A stretch of 46,724 nucleotides of DNA from NCBI GenBank assembly GCA_022451925.1, contig JAKUNL010000008.1:1-46724 (forward strand), in the 5' to 3' direction. Under the pieces are notes generated by a model, which did no database searches, was not told where the DNA came from, and saw only the letters and a list, made by a program, of their open reading frames with translations. Made by a program: the position numbers and the translations under genes. Shown in pieces: positions 25,350 through 34,199 of this stretch (its first letter is position 1; each line of letters starts with the position of its first letter). The stretch comes from Dehalococcoidia bacterium (GTDB taxonomy: Bacteria > Chloroflexota > Dehalococcoidia > Lucifugimonadales > UBA3495).

Positions 25350-26813
25350 CTAGATTTTTTGTGATTGCTTAGCAATAGCTCGGATCATGCCAGCGAAGAT
25401 CAACGTGTGCAGGGGGTAAAGTAAATACCAGTAGAACATTCCGGGGAGTCCGACCGGATCGAATACTGCTGTTTGCGTTATCACTGAACCACCCTCTTCG
25501 GAATCTTCCACTACAAATTCGAGCCATGCCCTGCCTGGCACCTTCATTTCGGCTTCTAGCAGAATTTTTTCGCCTGGTTCGTAAGCTATGACTCTCCACC
25601 AATCAACAGTATCTCCAAGCTTTAAGGATTCAGGGTCGCGACGACCTCTTCGAATTCCGACTCCACCTACCATGAGGTCTATTAATCCTCGGGCTCTCCA
25701 AAGCCAGTTTCCGAAATACCAACCGGTTGTGCCGCCGATGCGCCGGATTGGCCTGAACGCTTGAATCGGAGGCACATTGACTTTTATTTTGCGGGAGTCC
25801 AAGAGTCTAGCACCGAGCTTTACCCCACCTAATTTGCCTGAAAGACCGGATGATGAACGTGCGTCTGACCAACGGGTTTGGGCGAATTCCTGGTCTTCAT
25901 TTCTAAGAGAATCGTCTATTGCATCGGACACCCCAGCAGGATTGAAGCCAAAGGTGTCATTAGCGAGGGAGTTTTGGACTACTGTTGGTAGTCGTATACT
26001 ATCAATTAATTTCCGGCCTACTCTGGCGTAAACTGGCGTTACCAACCCCAGCCATAAACTGGACAATCGAGGGGACAGTACTGGCACTGGAATCATTAGC
26101 CGCCGCAAGCCTCGTTGTTTCGCGTATTCTTCCATCAAACCCCTGTAGGAAATAACATTCCTCCCACCAATCTCGAATATTTGATCGCCATCAATTTCTA
26201 TATCGATTGCTTTGGCTAGGTAACTAAGTACATCTTTCAAGGCTATTGGTTGGGCTTCGGTGCGGACCCACCGGGGTAGGATCATGACGGGAAGTCTTTC
26301 TACGAGGCTTCGGACTAGCTCAAATGACAGGCTACCCGAGCCAATGATGATGGAAGCTTGGAACTCCAGTACTTGGATGCTGGATGCTCTCAAAATTTCG
26401 CCAACTTCTCTACGGCTCCTCATGTGTGGCGAGTTTGAATAATCTCGGGAACATAGGCCACCAAGATAGATAATACGGGAGACTCCAGAAATTTCTGCGG
26501 CTTCCCGAAAATTTCTAGCAGCCTGTCTGTCTTCCTCTTCGAAATCTCCTTTAGTTCCCATGGAATGGACCAGATAATAAGCTGTGTGAACACCCTCCAT
26601 GGCAGGTAGGAGGCTGTCTGTGTCTAGAAGGTCACCTTTAAAAACTACAGTCTCTTTGCCGATTCTTCCGTCAAGATATTCGGGTCTGCGGGCTAGACAC
26701 CGTATTTTGTATTTATTGTCTTCGAGTAGTCCTAAGAGGCGCCCCCCAATGTATCCTGTGGAACCGGTTAACAGGACTTTTAAAGGCTCTTCGGCCGACT
26801 CAGAATGCGACAA
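25350..26813 (-). CDS. SDR/NmrA-type oxidoreductase with C-terminal DUF2867
   Basis: A 487-residue protein: an atypical short-chain dehydrogenase domain with GSTGYIGG at 17-24, HTAYYLVHSMG in the substrate region and YLGGLCSRDYSNSPHMRSRREVG as active-site strand/helix, followed from about residue 300 by a DUF2867 domain (GGTTGWYFGNWLWRARGLIDLMVGG, LEFVVEDSE). I choose TTG 26813 as start because AGAGGAACAAG lies just before it; the frame extends further to 26864 without such a site. It overlaps the end of the zinc-ribbon gene by 14 bases, a sign of translational coupling. The function is unknown; it lies directly upstream of the B12-sensor operon. Confidence 0.85.
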   Translation of the reverse strand: MSHSESAEEPLKVLLTGSTGYIGGRLLGLLEDNKYKIRCLARRPEYLDGRIGKETVVFKGDLLDTDSLLPAMEGVHTAYYLVHSMGTKGDFEEEDRQAARNFREAAEISGVSRIIYLGGLCSRDYSNSPHMRSRREVGEILRASSIQVLEFQASIIIGSGSLSFELVRSLVERLPVMILPRWVRTEAQPIALKDVLSYLAKAIDIEIDGDQIFEIGGRNVISYRGLMEEYAKQRGLRRLMIPVPVLSPRLSSLWLGLVTPVYARVGRKLIDSIRLPTVVQNSLANDTFGFNPAGVSDAIDDSLRNEDQEFAQTRWSDARSSSGLSGKLGGVKLGARLLDSRKIKVNVPPIQAFRPIRRIGGTTGWYFGNWLWRARGLIDLMVGGVGIRRGRRDPESLKLGDTVDWWRVIAYEPGEKILLEAEMKVPGRAWLEFVVEDSEEGGSVITQTAVFDPVGLPGMFYWYLLYPLHTLIFAGMIRAIAKQSQKI

Positions 26814-26994
26814 CTTGTTCCTCTTCGGTTTTAATATTTTCAGCAGATATTTTCTTGGGATCACAACTTGGTGATTCCGTAGGTATTGTCTCTCTGATCA
26901 AACCGCATTGTATACATGAGAAATAAGATCCATAGTGGTCATGGCACAATACAACGTCCCCGCGGCATTTTGTGCAGTCTTTAAGAAGTATCAT
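26800..26994 (-). CDS. Small zinc-ribbon protein upstream of the SDR-DUF2867 gene
   Basis: A 64-residue protein with C7-x2-C10 (CTKC) and C27-x2-C30 (CIQC), separated by a sequence rich in His and aromatic residues (LCHDHYGSYF), forming a zinc ribbon of the kind seen in small nucleic-acid-binding proteins. The C-terminal half is acidic and probably disordered. It overlaps the start of the SDR-DUF2867 gene by 14 bases. A near-consensus promoter lies about 155 bases upstream. Confidence 0.72.
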   Translation of the reverse strand: MILLKDCTKCRGDVVLCHDHYGSYFSCIQCGLIRETIPTESPSCDPKKISAENIKTEEEQVVAF

Positions 26995-27149
26995 CTTCAG
27001 AGCCCCTTTTTCGGATTTCTTTCATCAGAGTCAATCATTTAGGCCCAGTTTCATAACTTAAATGACTTAGGAATAAGTTATTTAAGTTGCCGAAGCGTAA
27101 TTTTTGGGCACCGTCCGATGTGTTGACTATTCATGACTCTATGTTGATT

Positions 27150-27178
27150 ATAATATACTATTATTAATATGTTGTCAA
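27150..27178 (-). promoter_or_regulatory. Near-consensus sigma-70 promoter for the zinc-ribbon/SDR operon
   Basis: On minus, TTGACA (27173-27178) is followed by a 17-base spacer and TATTAT (27150-27155), one mismatch from TATAAT. A GTATA-G-TATAC palindrome (27179-27189) abuts the -35 box; its GTATAGT half also occurs at 25215-25221 in the promoter of the B12-sensor operon. Confidence 0.55.
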
Positions 27179-27492
27179 GTATAGTATACATATTTGTATT
27201 ATTAGCGACTTATAGTCATCACAGTGAAAATAGGTGGAGAGGAGGAAATGGATGTAGAAGTTATTTGGATATATGTTTGCCAGGCTTAGATCTTATGCTG
27301 GTGTCCCTAAATTCATCAGCCATAATGATTAATCATCTTTCTGAACTTACATTTAATAACCTGTAAGTTTTGTACGCTGTACCAATCTGGCGCATTCCAC
27401 CGGATTGTTTGTTGGTTTAGGGCCTTTAACGTCTCCATCATCAGGTTGTTGATTTATTGTATGTTCTGGTATGTAGAACATCTTTAAAATTA

Positions 27493-27520
27493 AAAAGCTC
27501 CCAGCAAAGTAGGAGCTTTT
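27493..27520. terminator. Rho-independent terminator
   Basis: AAAAGCTCC (27493-27501) pairs perfectly with GGAGCTTTT (27512-27520) around a ten-base loop. The A/T tracts on both sides allow termination in either direction. The nearest gene ending toward it is the FAD oxidase on minus. Confidence 0.75.
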
Positions 27521-27622
27521 GGTTAGCGTATGCTAATTGGGCCTAATCAGAACATAATGCATTGAGTAAGTGGTAATCCTGAATATGCTTGAGAATGCAT
27601 TCTAAATAGCGGATCTAAGAAT

Positions 27623-27662
27623 AACCTTCACTTGTATCGCATATGTGATACAAGTGAAGGTT
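27623..27662. repeat. 40-nt palindrome, probable terminator of the FAD oxidase gene
   Basis: AACCTTCACTTGTATC (27623-27638) is perfectly complementary to GATACAAGTGAAGGTT (27647-27662) across an eight-base centre, giving a 16-bp stem 28 bases after the stop of the gene ending at 27690. On minus the stem is followed by ATTCTTAG, only moderately T-rich, so its role as terminator is likely but not certain. Confidence 0.6.
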
Positions 27663-27689
27663 CACTCCCTGCCTTAATAAGTCTTTGGT

Positions 27690-28844
27690 TTAATCGAATC
27701 GACTGGGTCTATAGCCGTTTAGCCACTCTACCTGGGCGCCGTCCACAATCTCCATGGTAGCTAGTTGTGATATTAGTGGAGCCAGGGTGACTCCGCTATG
27801 GGTAAGCGCTAAATACACGTTCGGTGCCTTGGTTGAGAATCCAATTACCGGAAATCCGTCCAATGGCATAGGGCGGTAACCAACAGGCACCGGTATGGCA
27901 GCGGCGCCTTTTAAGCCGGGTACATATTCCGATGCTCTGGCCAGGAGTTCGTTGGCGTGCGCTTGACTGTCATCTTTGGCAAGGCTTTCTTGGTTCCCTT
28001 CTCCGATCAAAGCTGACCCGTCTAAACACTGACGGAAATGTATCTCCGGGCGGCCAGATTCCAAGGACGGTGCGTATATGACCGAAAGATTTGTCAGTAG
28101 CGGTTCTGCTATGGGGTTGGTTCGGATAACGACACCGGGACTTTCCTGCTGGGGAATAGTAATCCCCGCCATTTCTGAAAGAAGTGTGTTATCCGTTCCT
28201 CCGGCCAGCACAACCACGTCGGAGTTAAGTTTCTCGCCGCTCGCAACCAGGGTAACAGATCCTGAATTCATGGATATGTCGGTGACTTCTGTTTCTAGCT
28301 TGACTGTGGCCCCGTGTTGAGCTGCAGCCCTCACTAGAGCCTCGGATGCGATCGTGGGTTCAACCATTCCGTCCAATTCACTATAGATTGCTGTTGTGAC
28401 AGATCGTGGCGTCAATGATGGCTCCAATGTGGCCATTTGTGTGGCGTTCAGAACCTGGCAAGGATAGCCCCAGGAATGGAGCAATGCAGCCCGGGATTTG
28501 AGTTCATTGGCTCCTTCGTCAGTTGCGGCCCATTCCATCTGGCCTCCCCACCTAAGGCCAACATCGACGTCTAAATTCCGTGCGAATTGATCCCACATAC
28601 TGAGAGAGCGACGGTTGAAGTCGTGGTAGGAAACTGGGTGTTTAGCAGTGGCGTTGATCCAGGCAAAGGAATGGCTGGTAGCACCTCCACCGGGTCTCCC
28701 TTTGTCTATTAAAATCACTGAGGCACCCCGCTTCGCAAGAGTATACGCGATTGCTGATCCAACTATACCGGCTCCGACGACTGTTACATTTAGTTGATTC
28801 TCGGGAGAATCGCCTAGTTGGTTAGTTGGAAATGCAGTTGACAT
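27690..28844 (-). CDS. FAD-dependent oxidoreductase of the DAO family (glycine oxidase/D-amino acid dehydrogenase-like)
   Basis: A 384-residue flavoprotein with the FAD-binding motif VVGAGIVGSAIAYTLAKRG and the acidic residue in VILIDKG near the N-terminus, ATSHSFAWINA contacting the flavin, and the C-terminal GYRPMPLDGFPVIGF and LALTHSGVTLAPLI typical of DAO enzymes. It would deaminate or demethylate an amine or amino acid. I start at ATG 28844, with ATGAGGTTCCT upstream; a longer frame to 28892 lacks a ribosome site. The gene lies downstream of a LysR regulator on the same strand. Confidence 0.9.
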   Translation of the reverse strand: MSTAFPTNQLGDSPENQLNVTVVGAGIVGSAIAYTLAKRGASVILIDKGRPGGGATSHSFAWINATAKHPVSYHDFNRRSLSMWDQFARNLDVDVGLRWGGQMEWAATDEGANELKSRAALLHSWGYPCQVLNATQMATLEPSLTPRSVTTAIYSELDGMVEPTIASEALVRAAAQHGATVKLETEVTDISMNSGSVTLVASGEKLNSDVVVLAGGTDNTLLSEMAGITIPQQESPGVVIRTNPIAEPLLTNLSVIYAPSLESGRPEIHFRQCLDGSALIGEGNQESLAKDDSQAHANELLARASEYVPGLKGAAAIPVPVGYRPMPLDGFPVIGFSTKAPNVYLALTHSGVTLAPLISQLATMEIVDGAQVEWLNGYRPSRFD

Positions 28845-29002
28845 AGGAACCTCATATTCAATCGTAATTTGGTGTCTATCATCGGGCGACACCTAGAGAG
28901 AGTCAAGAGATCCTTATTGACTCAGACACGGTCAACTCGGCTCTAAGAAGAACAGGTAGGTGACATATCTTGGTGTTGCTGCTTAGCTAATACCAATAAG
29001 AG

Positions 29003-29950
29003 TTAGTTGGCTTTAACTTTGGCTTGGGAACCTACCTCAATTATGTCGCAGCCCACCAAATTTGCGTGGAACCCTCTCATCTCATCTGAAAGCACATCGA
29101 TGAAGTTCCTGACCGCCTGACCCAGGAATTTCCCTTTCAGGGTGCAAATGCCGATAACAGAAGATTCAAAGACGTGGTCTAATCTAACCACTCCCAATCG
29201 GTTGAGGTCCTGTTGGTGCAGTGTGAAGTCAGCGCAAACTGCAATGCCCATGCCGGTCTCAACGTAGCGCTTGATTGACTCTGTGTCATCTAAAGATAGC
29301 ACTACATCCCAGCTCACTCCCCGATCTCTCAGCTCTTGTTCCACCTTTTGTCGGGTTAGGCTTTCCGGACCAGATAGGATTAATGGCCAGGGAGAAAGAT
29401 CGCTTAGCATTATATTGGTTCGTTGCAACAATGGATGATTCAGCGGAGTCATTAAAACAATGTCAAATTTGAATAACTCACGGAATTCCAAAGAAGCGTC
29501 GTCAATTGGTGGCGGAGCACAAAACGCCAGATCAATCTCGCCTGATTTGACCAAGCGCAGGAGAGGCGTATATGGCCTGGCCATCAGTTGTATGCGGACA
29601 TCAGGGTAGCTGTTTCTATACACCTGGATACCTGGCGGTAGATGGTGCATTACCAGGTCCGGATATGCCCCTACTACGAATGATCCTCGGCGCTCGCTGT
29701 AGTCCATTTGGGTTTTAAGCGTGTCTACGGCTTGGATAACAGGAGTGACTAATTCTAGGAGTGTCGAACCTTCGGAAGTTAGCTGTATGGGGCGTTTAAT
29801 TCGATCAAAGAGCACAATATCGAATTCGTCTTCTAATTTACGCAGATGGGTTGTTACGGTTGGCTGACCCAATTCTAGGGTGCGTGCTGCTTTCGATACG
29901 CTACGTAGGCGTGCAACGTGGTAGAAACTGATAAGTTGACGCAATTCCAT
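29003..29950 (-). CDS. LysR-family transcriptional regulator
   Basis: A 315-residue LTTR: N-terminal winged helix-turn-helix (MELRQLISFYHVARLRSVSKAARTLELGQPTVTTHLRKLEDE, helix-turn-helix about 17-36) and a two-lobed effector-binding domain (FVVGAYPDLVMHHLP, IDLAFCAPPPIDD, GMGIAVCADF). The N-terminal sequence resembles the CysB/Cbl branch. It is codirectional with the FAD oxidase, 158 bases upstream, and may control it. GGGAGGCAAGG stands before ATG 29950. Confidence 0.92.
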   Translation of the reverse strand: MELRQLISFYHVARLRSVSKAARTLELGQPTVTTHLRKLEDEFDIVLFDRIKRPIQLTSEGSTLLELVTPVIQAVDTLKTQMDYSERRGSFVVGAYPDLVMHHLPPGIQVYRNSYPDVRIQLMARPYTPLLRLVKSGEIDLAFCAPPPIDDASLEFRELFKFDIVLMTPLNHPLLQRTNIMLSDLSPWPLILSGPESLTRQKVEQELRDRGVSWDVVLSLDDTESIKRYVETGMGIAVCADFTLHQQDLNRLGVVRLDHVFESSVIGICTLKGKFLGQAVRNFIDVLSDEMRGFHANLVGCDIIEVGSQAKVKAN

Positions 29951-30216
29951 ATGGCCTTGCCTCCCTCATTGGCATCACGTTAGATAATATAACATATCAG
30001 TATTGAGAATGGTAGGAGAAACGGTATATCAGTGGAGGTTGATGTTTTTGGAGCATTCGTCAATGAGCATTAACTGGTTATTGAGATATCTTGAGTGTTC
30101 TTGGAATGACACAGTAGTGTGGGCGTTTAAGCGTGTATAACACTGGAAGGTCAGGCAATAATCACGTCTAATGGATATCGTTGAGCCGTTAACAGAATCT
30201 GTTTGCCTATACGGGT

Positions 30217-30459
30217 TCAATGGATCGGTCTCAACTGAGGAATGGGATTGGTGCGCGAAGAGTTTAGACGACTTCGTACTTCCCCAACGTGGCGTTTCAT
30301 GGTTTTGATGATATGGATTTTCTCCTTTAAGACTAAAGTGTCGCCGGGAACCGCCTTAGGATAGTTCAGACCATTTGGACCGCTCGGATAAGGTTGGACT
30401 AAATCGAGAAGTATAGTTTGTTTTACTCGGATTGGAGGCGCTTGGTCCACTTGGATCAT
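30217..30459 (-). CDS. Hypothetical small protein
   Basis: An 80-residue open frame starting at ATG 30459. It contains IRVKQTILLDLVQPYP and GDTLVLKEKIHIIKTMKRHVGE, which look protein-like and could be beta-rich, but there is no ribosome-binding site and no family I recognise. The regions on either side (29951-30216 and 30460-30610) hold nothing else I can support. Confidence 0.35.
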   Translation of the reverse strand: MIQVDQAPPIRVKQTILLDLVQPYPSGPNGLNYPKAVPGDTLVLKEKIHIIKTMKRHVGEVRSRLNSSRTNPIPQLRPIH

Positions 30460-30610
30460 TAAGACCGTGTGAAGGAGTCAATCTGGCTGTCCATCGGATG
30501 GCCGGATTCAGTATCGGTGTTGATCAATGATGAGCATGGAGAGACCCCTCATATGGCATAGCCGTCATAATTGGTAGACTCTGACACGCGTATAACTGAT
30601 GCGGGAATGG

Positions 30611-31048
30611 TTATTCCAGTTGAATCAAAGGGTCGCTAGTTCGCACTGTGTCCATTGGCTGGACTAGAATGTCTTTAATGACCCCGTCTCGTGTAGTTCG
30701 GATGCTTTGTTCCATCTTCATCGCCTCAACAACGCATACTTCCTGGCCTGCGGTTACCTGTTCCCCTGGCCGAACTAGGATTGAGATGACCCTTCCTGAT
30801 AATGGTGAAGCGATGATGTTGTCGGGTGTGCCGCCTGCGGAGTTACGGAGAGAAGGAGGAGCCACTAGATCTTGAGATTGGGCCCGTCCACGGCGCGGAC
30901 GTACCGGCGGATGGGCGGGGAGGCCTTCAACTTCCACTAGGAAAATTTCGCCTTCGACCGTGACCTGAACTGGAGAATGGGTCAGCTCATTTACTTCAAC
31001 GGTATACCAGTTATCTCCAACCTTGATCCTAAATGTGGTTACCGCCAA
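30611..31048 (-). CDS. accB: Biotin carboxyl carrier protein (biotinyl-lipoyl domain)
   Basis: A 145-residue protein with an N-terminal domain of two strand pairs (FRIKVGDNWYTVEV, EIFLVEVEGL), a Pro/Arg linker at 45-70 and a C-terminal biotinyl domain from about 75 with the attachment motif EAMKM, biotin-Lys K111. The N-terminal domain resembles carriers of decarboxylase/acyl-CoA carboxylase complexes rather than E. coli AccB. The TTG start at 31048 lies inside the end of the biotin carboxylase gene, overlapping by 10 bases, with AGAGG just one base before it, an unusually close spacing. Biotin on K111 is carboxylated by the neighbouring carboxylase. Confidence 0.87.
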   Translation of the reverse strand: MAVTTFRIKVGDNWYTVEVNELTHSPVQVTVEGEIFLVEVEGLPAHPPVRPRRGRAQSQDLVAPPSLRNSAGGTPDNIIASPLSGRVISILVRPGEQVTAGQEVCVVEAMKMEQSIRTTRDGVIKDILVQPMDTVRTSDPLIQLE

Positions 31049-32607
31049 CCTCTATTCCCCAGTGACCGGGAAAGAAGTTGCTCCCGGCGACCATATACAC
31101 GCCAGGGGCTGAACGACGACTGCTCAATAGGCTGAGCAGATTTAATGGCCATTGCGAGGGAAACGCCAATGGCGGCGGCAATCTCTCGCGAACCGTTTTC
31201 TTGACCGATTTTGGTACCGTTCTTAATCATCTTTCCGTTGGCACATTTATTTAGGGATCGGGCCTGGAACTCTTCCATCCACACCGGTATGGAGCCAGTG
31301 TGGTGGGTTGCGGAGATAAATTCCTTGGTAGCCAACACATCCCGAAGTAGCGGCGTATTACATTTTACGCCTTCTACCCGAAATTCCAATAACGCGCGCT
31401 GGAGGGTCTTTATCGCCTGATTACGATCTTCTCCCCAGGCCATTATTTTAGCCATTAGTGGCTCATAGTCTAACTCAACGGTATAACCCTGGCAAAGTGC
31501 GGAATCAATTCGGATATGTTTATCCTCGGGTTGGTGCAGGTCTGTGATTTGACCTGAATCTGGCATGAAAGTTTCCGGGTCTTCGGGATAGACTCTGACC
31601 TCAATCGCATGGCCATTAACTGAAACTTCGTCCTGAGTAATCGGTAAGGCCTCACCGGCTGCGACCCGAAGTTGCAGCTCTACCAGATCTAGTCCGGTAA
31701 CTAATTCCGTGACGCCATGTTCCACCTGGAGCCTGGTATTCATCTCTAAAAAGAACACAGTTCCATCTACAGAAACTAAGAACTCTACGGTGCCAGTACT
31801 GGTATACCCGATATATTTGCCAAGTTTTGTTGCTAGTGTGCATATACGCCGGCGCAATTGTGGGCTTAATTTCTCCTTAGATGGAGTTTCTTCAACCAAT
31901 TTCTGGTTGCGGCGTTGGACTGAGCAATCGCGCTCGTAGAGATGCAGAAGGTTGCCGTGCTCGTCTCCAATCAGCTGGACTTCTATATGAGAAGCGCCTT
32001 TTAAGTACCGCTCAAAGAACAGGCGCGAACTACCGAATGCGCTCTCAGCCACCTGCCTAGTCCGGTCTATTAGAGGCATCAATTCTTCTTGAGACTCTAT
32101 GATGTGGATGCCGATTCCGCCCCCACCCTCTGCTGCTTTTACCATTAGTGGAAAGCCCAATTCCCAAGCCTTGGTTGCGGCATTATCGTTGGCCACGGCT
32201 TCGTCTGTGCCAGGGAGTATGGGCAGTCCGGCTTTGCGGGCTAGTTTACGGGAGCGGAGTTTGTCTCCCATGCTTTCGATAACGTCGGGAGTTGGCCCAA
32301 CAAAACAGATGCCTGCCTGCTGACAGAGACGGGCGAAATCAGCATTTTCAGAGAGGAAACCGTATCCTGGATGGATAGCTTGAGCGCCGGATTGTTTGGC
32401 TGCATCCAAAATCTTGGCCATGTTCAGATAGCTGTCATGGGGGGGTGCTTCACCGATGAGGACGGCCTCGTCAGCCAATTTTACATGGAGCGCTTGCTGG
32501 TCGACTGTGGAATAAATCGCTACGGTTTTTATATCCAGCTTTTGACAGGTACGAATGATCCTACAGGCGATCTCGCCTCGATTGGCAATCAATATCTTGG
32601 TAAACAC
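31039..32607 (-). CDS. accC: Biotin carboxylase (acetyl/propionyl-CoA carboxylase type)
   Basis: A 522-residue ATP-grasp enzyme: N-terminal domain (ILIANRGEIACRIIRT), ATP-grasp loop KAAEGGGGIGI, and RDCSVQRRNQKLVEE, FLEMNTRLQVEHGVTE and GHAIEVRVYPEDPE as the catalytic core. It carboxylates biotin with bicarbonate and ATP. The usual length is about 450; here some 70 residues follow the core, ending IAAAIGVSLAMAIKSA and SPWRVYGRREQLLS, which resembles the C-terminal tail of sodium-pump decarboxylase gamma-like proteins. The start is GTG 32607 with AAAGGGCAAATT. The carboxyltransferase subunits are not in the window. Confidence 0.92.
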   Translation of the reverse strand: MFTKILIANRGEIACRIIRTCQKLDIKTVAIYSTVDQQALHVKLADEAVLIGEAPPHDSYLNMAKILDAAKQSGAQAIHPGYGFLSENADFARLCQQAGICFVGPTPDVIESMGDKLRSRKLARKAGLPILPGTDEAVANDNAATKAWELGFPLMVKAAEGGGGIGIHIIESQEELMPLIDRTRQVAESAFGSSRLFFERYLKGASHIEVQLIGDEHGNLLHLYERDCSVQRRNQKLVEETPSKEKLSPQLRRRICTLATKLGKYIGYTSTGTVEFLVSVDGTVFFLEMNTRLQVEHGVTELVTGLDLVELQLRVAAGEALPITQDEVSVNGHAIEVRVYPEDPETFMPDSGQITDLHQPEDKHIRIDSALCQGYTVELDYEPLMAKIMAWGEDRNQAIKTLQRALLEFRVEGVKCNTPLLRDVLATKEFISATHHTGSIPVWMEEFQARSLNKCANGKMIKNGTKIGQENGSREIAAAIGVSLAMAIKSAQPIEQSSFSPWRVYGRREQLLSRSLGNRGWR

Positions 32608-32692
32608 AATTTGCCCTTTATATCAAGGAACGGTAGCCCTTTTTGTGCATCGGACTTTGGGCTCCGCTCAAAAAATGAGCTACAGACGTTAC

Positions 32693-33466
32693 TTATACCT
32701 TAGGTAGGGTTTCGTTGTGTAGGCGTTCTAAAAACGAGTTAGAATGAATTTCTTTGCCTAACCAGTATTTGACGGTGGTAGAAAGCAGGCTCTTTAATTC
32801 CCCTGACAAGTTAGCGCTAATATTTAATTTGCTGGCCTCTAAAATCCCGCTTCGTTCGATGAGACGGAGGACTTTTAACGCTCTGAGCGACAGTGGGCGG
32901 AGGTGTGCGTCCTCTGGACTGCAGTCCAAACAGAGGGTGCCGCCAACATTGGGGCTGAACTGGTGTGCGTCTGGTTCTAACTCGTTCCGGCATTCGACGC
33001 AGAAGTATAGCTCCGGCATTAGTCCGGATACTTGAAGGAGATGGAATTCAAAGAACCGGAGAGGCATTTCCAAACTCGAATCAGCCTGGAGAACAGTAAG
33101 CGTATCAATCATCAACTGGTATAGGTGAGGGCTGGGACTATTTTCGGAGCCGAATCCGTCAATCATCTCCGCCAGGTAGAGTCCCTTAGATATTCCGGTG
33201 AGGTCTTCTTTGAGACTGGAGAAGCTTTGGATGACTTCTGCCTGAGATATTATATCCATTGAGCGTCCGTTGATTAGTGACATATTCACAACAGTCAACG
33301 GTTCTAGGTGCCCGACTAGTTTGCTGGTTGACCGGCGTGCCCCCTTGCCCACAGCCCTAACCTTGCCACGGTCTTTGGTGTACATAGTCACTAGCAGATC
33401 GGCCTCGTCCAGAGGCGTATAGCTGAGTATTACAGTTTCGGAGCGATAAGTCTTGGGAGGGGCCAT
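32693..33466 (-). CDS. recO: DNA repair protein RecO
   Basis: A 257-residue RecO: N-terminal OB fold (TYRSETVILSYTPLDEADLLVTMYTKDRGKVRAVGKGARR) and a C-terminal helical domain with a zinc site, C-x2-C ... C-x2-D (YFCVECRNEL, GGTLCLDCS). RecO loads RecA onto SSB-coated DNA with RecR. I choose ATG 33466 with GGAGCAATAACT upstream; the frame continues to 33616 but would then overlap recR by 89 bases. It follows recR with a gap of 61 bases. Confidence 0.9.
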   Translation of the reverse strand: MAPPKTYRSETVILSYTPLDEADLLVTMYTKDRGKVRAVGKGARRSTSKLVGHLEPLTVVNMSLINGRSMDIISQAEVIQSFSSLKEDLTGISKGLYLAEMIDGFGSENSPSPHLYQLMIDTLTVLQADSSLEMPLRFFEFHLLQVSGLMPELYFCVECRNELEPDAHQFSPNVGGTLCLDCSPEDAHLRPLSLRALKVLRLIERSGILEASKLNISANLSGELKSLLSTTVKYWLGKEIHSNSFLERLHNETLPKV

Positions 33467-33527
33467 AGTTATTGCTCCAATAAATTTACAGAAAAGTTTG
33501 CCAGGGGCAGGCAGTGATGGACACGTC

Positions 33528-34142
33528 TTAAATCTCTTGCCGACCTTGGAAGGCCCTTGTAAGAGTGGTCTCGTCGGTATATTCGAGTGACCCGCCCACC
33601 GGCAGGCCTCGGGCAAGGTGGGTGATCCGTAGGTCTTCCCGGCCTTGGTGCCTGCGGATGTACATGGCTGTCGCCTCGCCTTCCAGTGTAGGGTTGGTTG
33701 CTACGACCATTTCTTCTACTTCTAGTCTACCCAAGCGCGTGAAAAGTTCCTTCAGCCTTAATTGATCGGGACCTATACCGTTGATTGGCGAAATGACGCC
33801 ATGGAGAACGTGGTAGAGGCCCCTGAAACTTCGGGTCCGTTCCATGGCCAAAACATCTAGTGGGTCTTCAACTACGCATATTATGCTCCGGTCTCTACGG
33901 GGGTCGGAGCAGACTTGACAGGGTGAGGTGTCTGTGAGGTTTTGGCATTCATCGCAAAAGACGATATTCTGCTTCACCGAGGTTACCGCGTCTGCTATAG
34001 CGTAGGCTTCATCATCGGGCAGCCGAATGATGTAATATGCCAGGCGCTGGGCGCTTTTTGGGCCAATACCAGGTAGGCGGTTAAGTTCCTGAACTAGTCG
34101 GGCTAGTGAGGGGGCTGCCCCGGATATGTTCTCTTGAGTCAT
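33528..34142 (-). CDS. recR: Recombination protein RecR
   Basis: A 204-residue RecR with helix-hairpin-helix LPGIGPKSAQRLAYY at 23-37, four zinc cysteines C63, C66, C75, C78 (CDECQNLTDTSPCQVC), and the Toprim domain (IICVVEDPLDVLAMERT, VVATNPTLEGEATAMYI). It forms a ring clamp with RecO in RecFOR repair. It lies between ybaB and recO, a conserved order after dnaX. Confidence 0.95.
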   Translation of the reverse strand: MTQENISGAAPSLARLVQELNRLPGIGPKSAQRLAYYIIRLPDDEAYAIADAVTSVKQNIVFCDECQNLTDTSPCQVCSDPRRDRSIICVVEDPLDVLAMERTRSFRGLYHVLHGVISPINGIGPDQLRLKELFTRLGRLEVEEMVVATNPTLEGEATAMYIRRHQGREDLRITHLARGLPVGGSLEYTDETTLTRAFQGRQEI

Positions 34143-34199
34143 CTATCAAGTGGTTTCCCGGACAAGGTTCCAATAGGAAGCCGCCGGCTTACCCTGTCT

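Larger units (their letters stand above)
26995..27689. other. 695-base AT-rich intergenic region
   Basis: The gap between the zinc-ribbon gene and the FAD oxidase gene contains a promoter (27150-27178), a terminator (27493-27520) and a long palindrome (27623-27662), all listed separately. An open frame at 27169-27366 on plus has no ribosome site and low-complexity AT-rich content and is not counted as a gene. Confidence 0.6.

Noticed and set aside
26800-26802. TGA of the zinc-ribbon gene as a further selenocysteine codon
   Set aside because: The frame beyond does not add a conserved motif, and the stop lies next to the coupled start of the next gene, as expected for a true end.
27169-27366. 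65-codon open frame on plus in the AT-rich gap
   Set aside because: No ribosome site, overlaps a good minus-strand promoter, and the translation is not protein-like or family-like.
30029-30220. 63-codon open frame on minus upstream of the LysR gene
   Set aside because: No ribosome site, no motif, and it overlaps the end of the slightly more plausible 80-codon frame.
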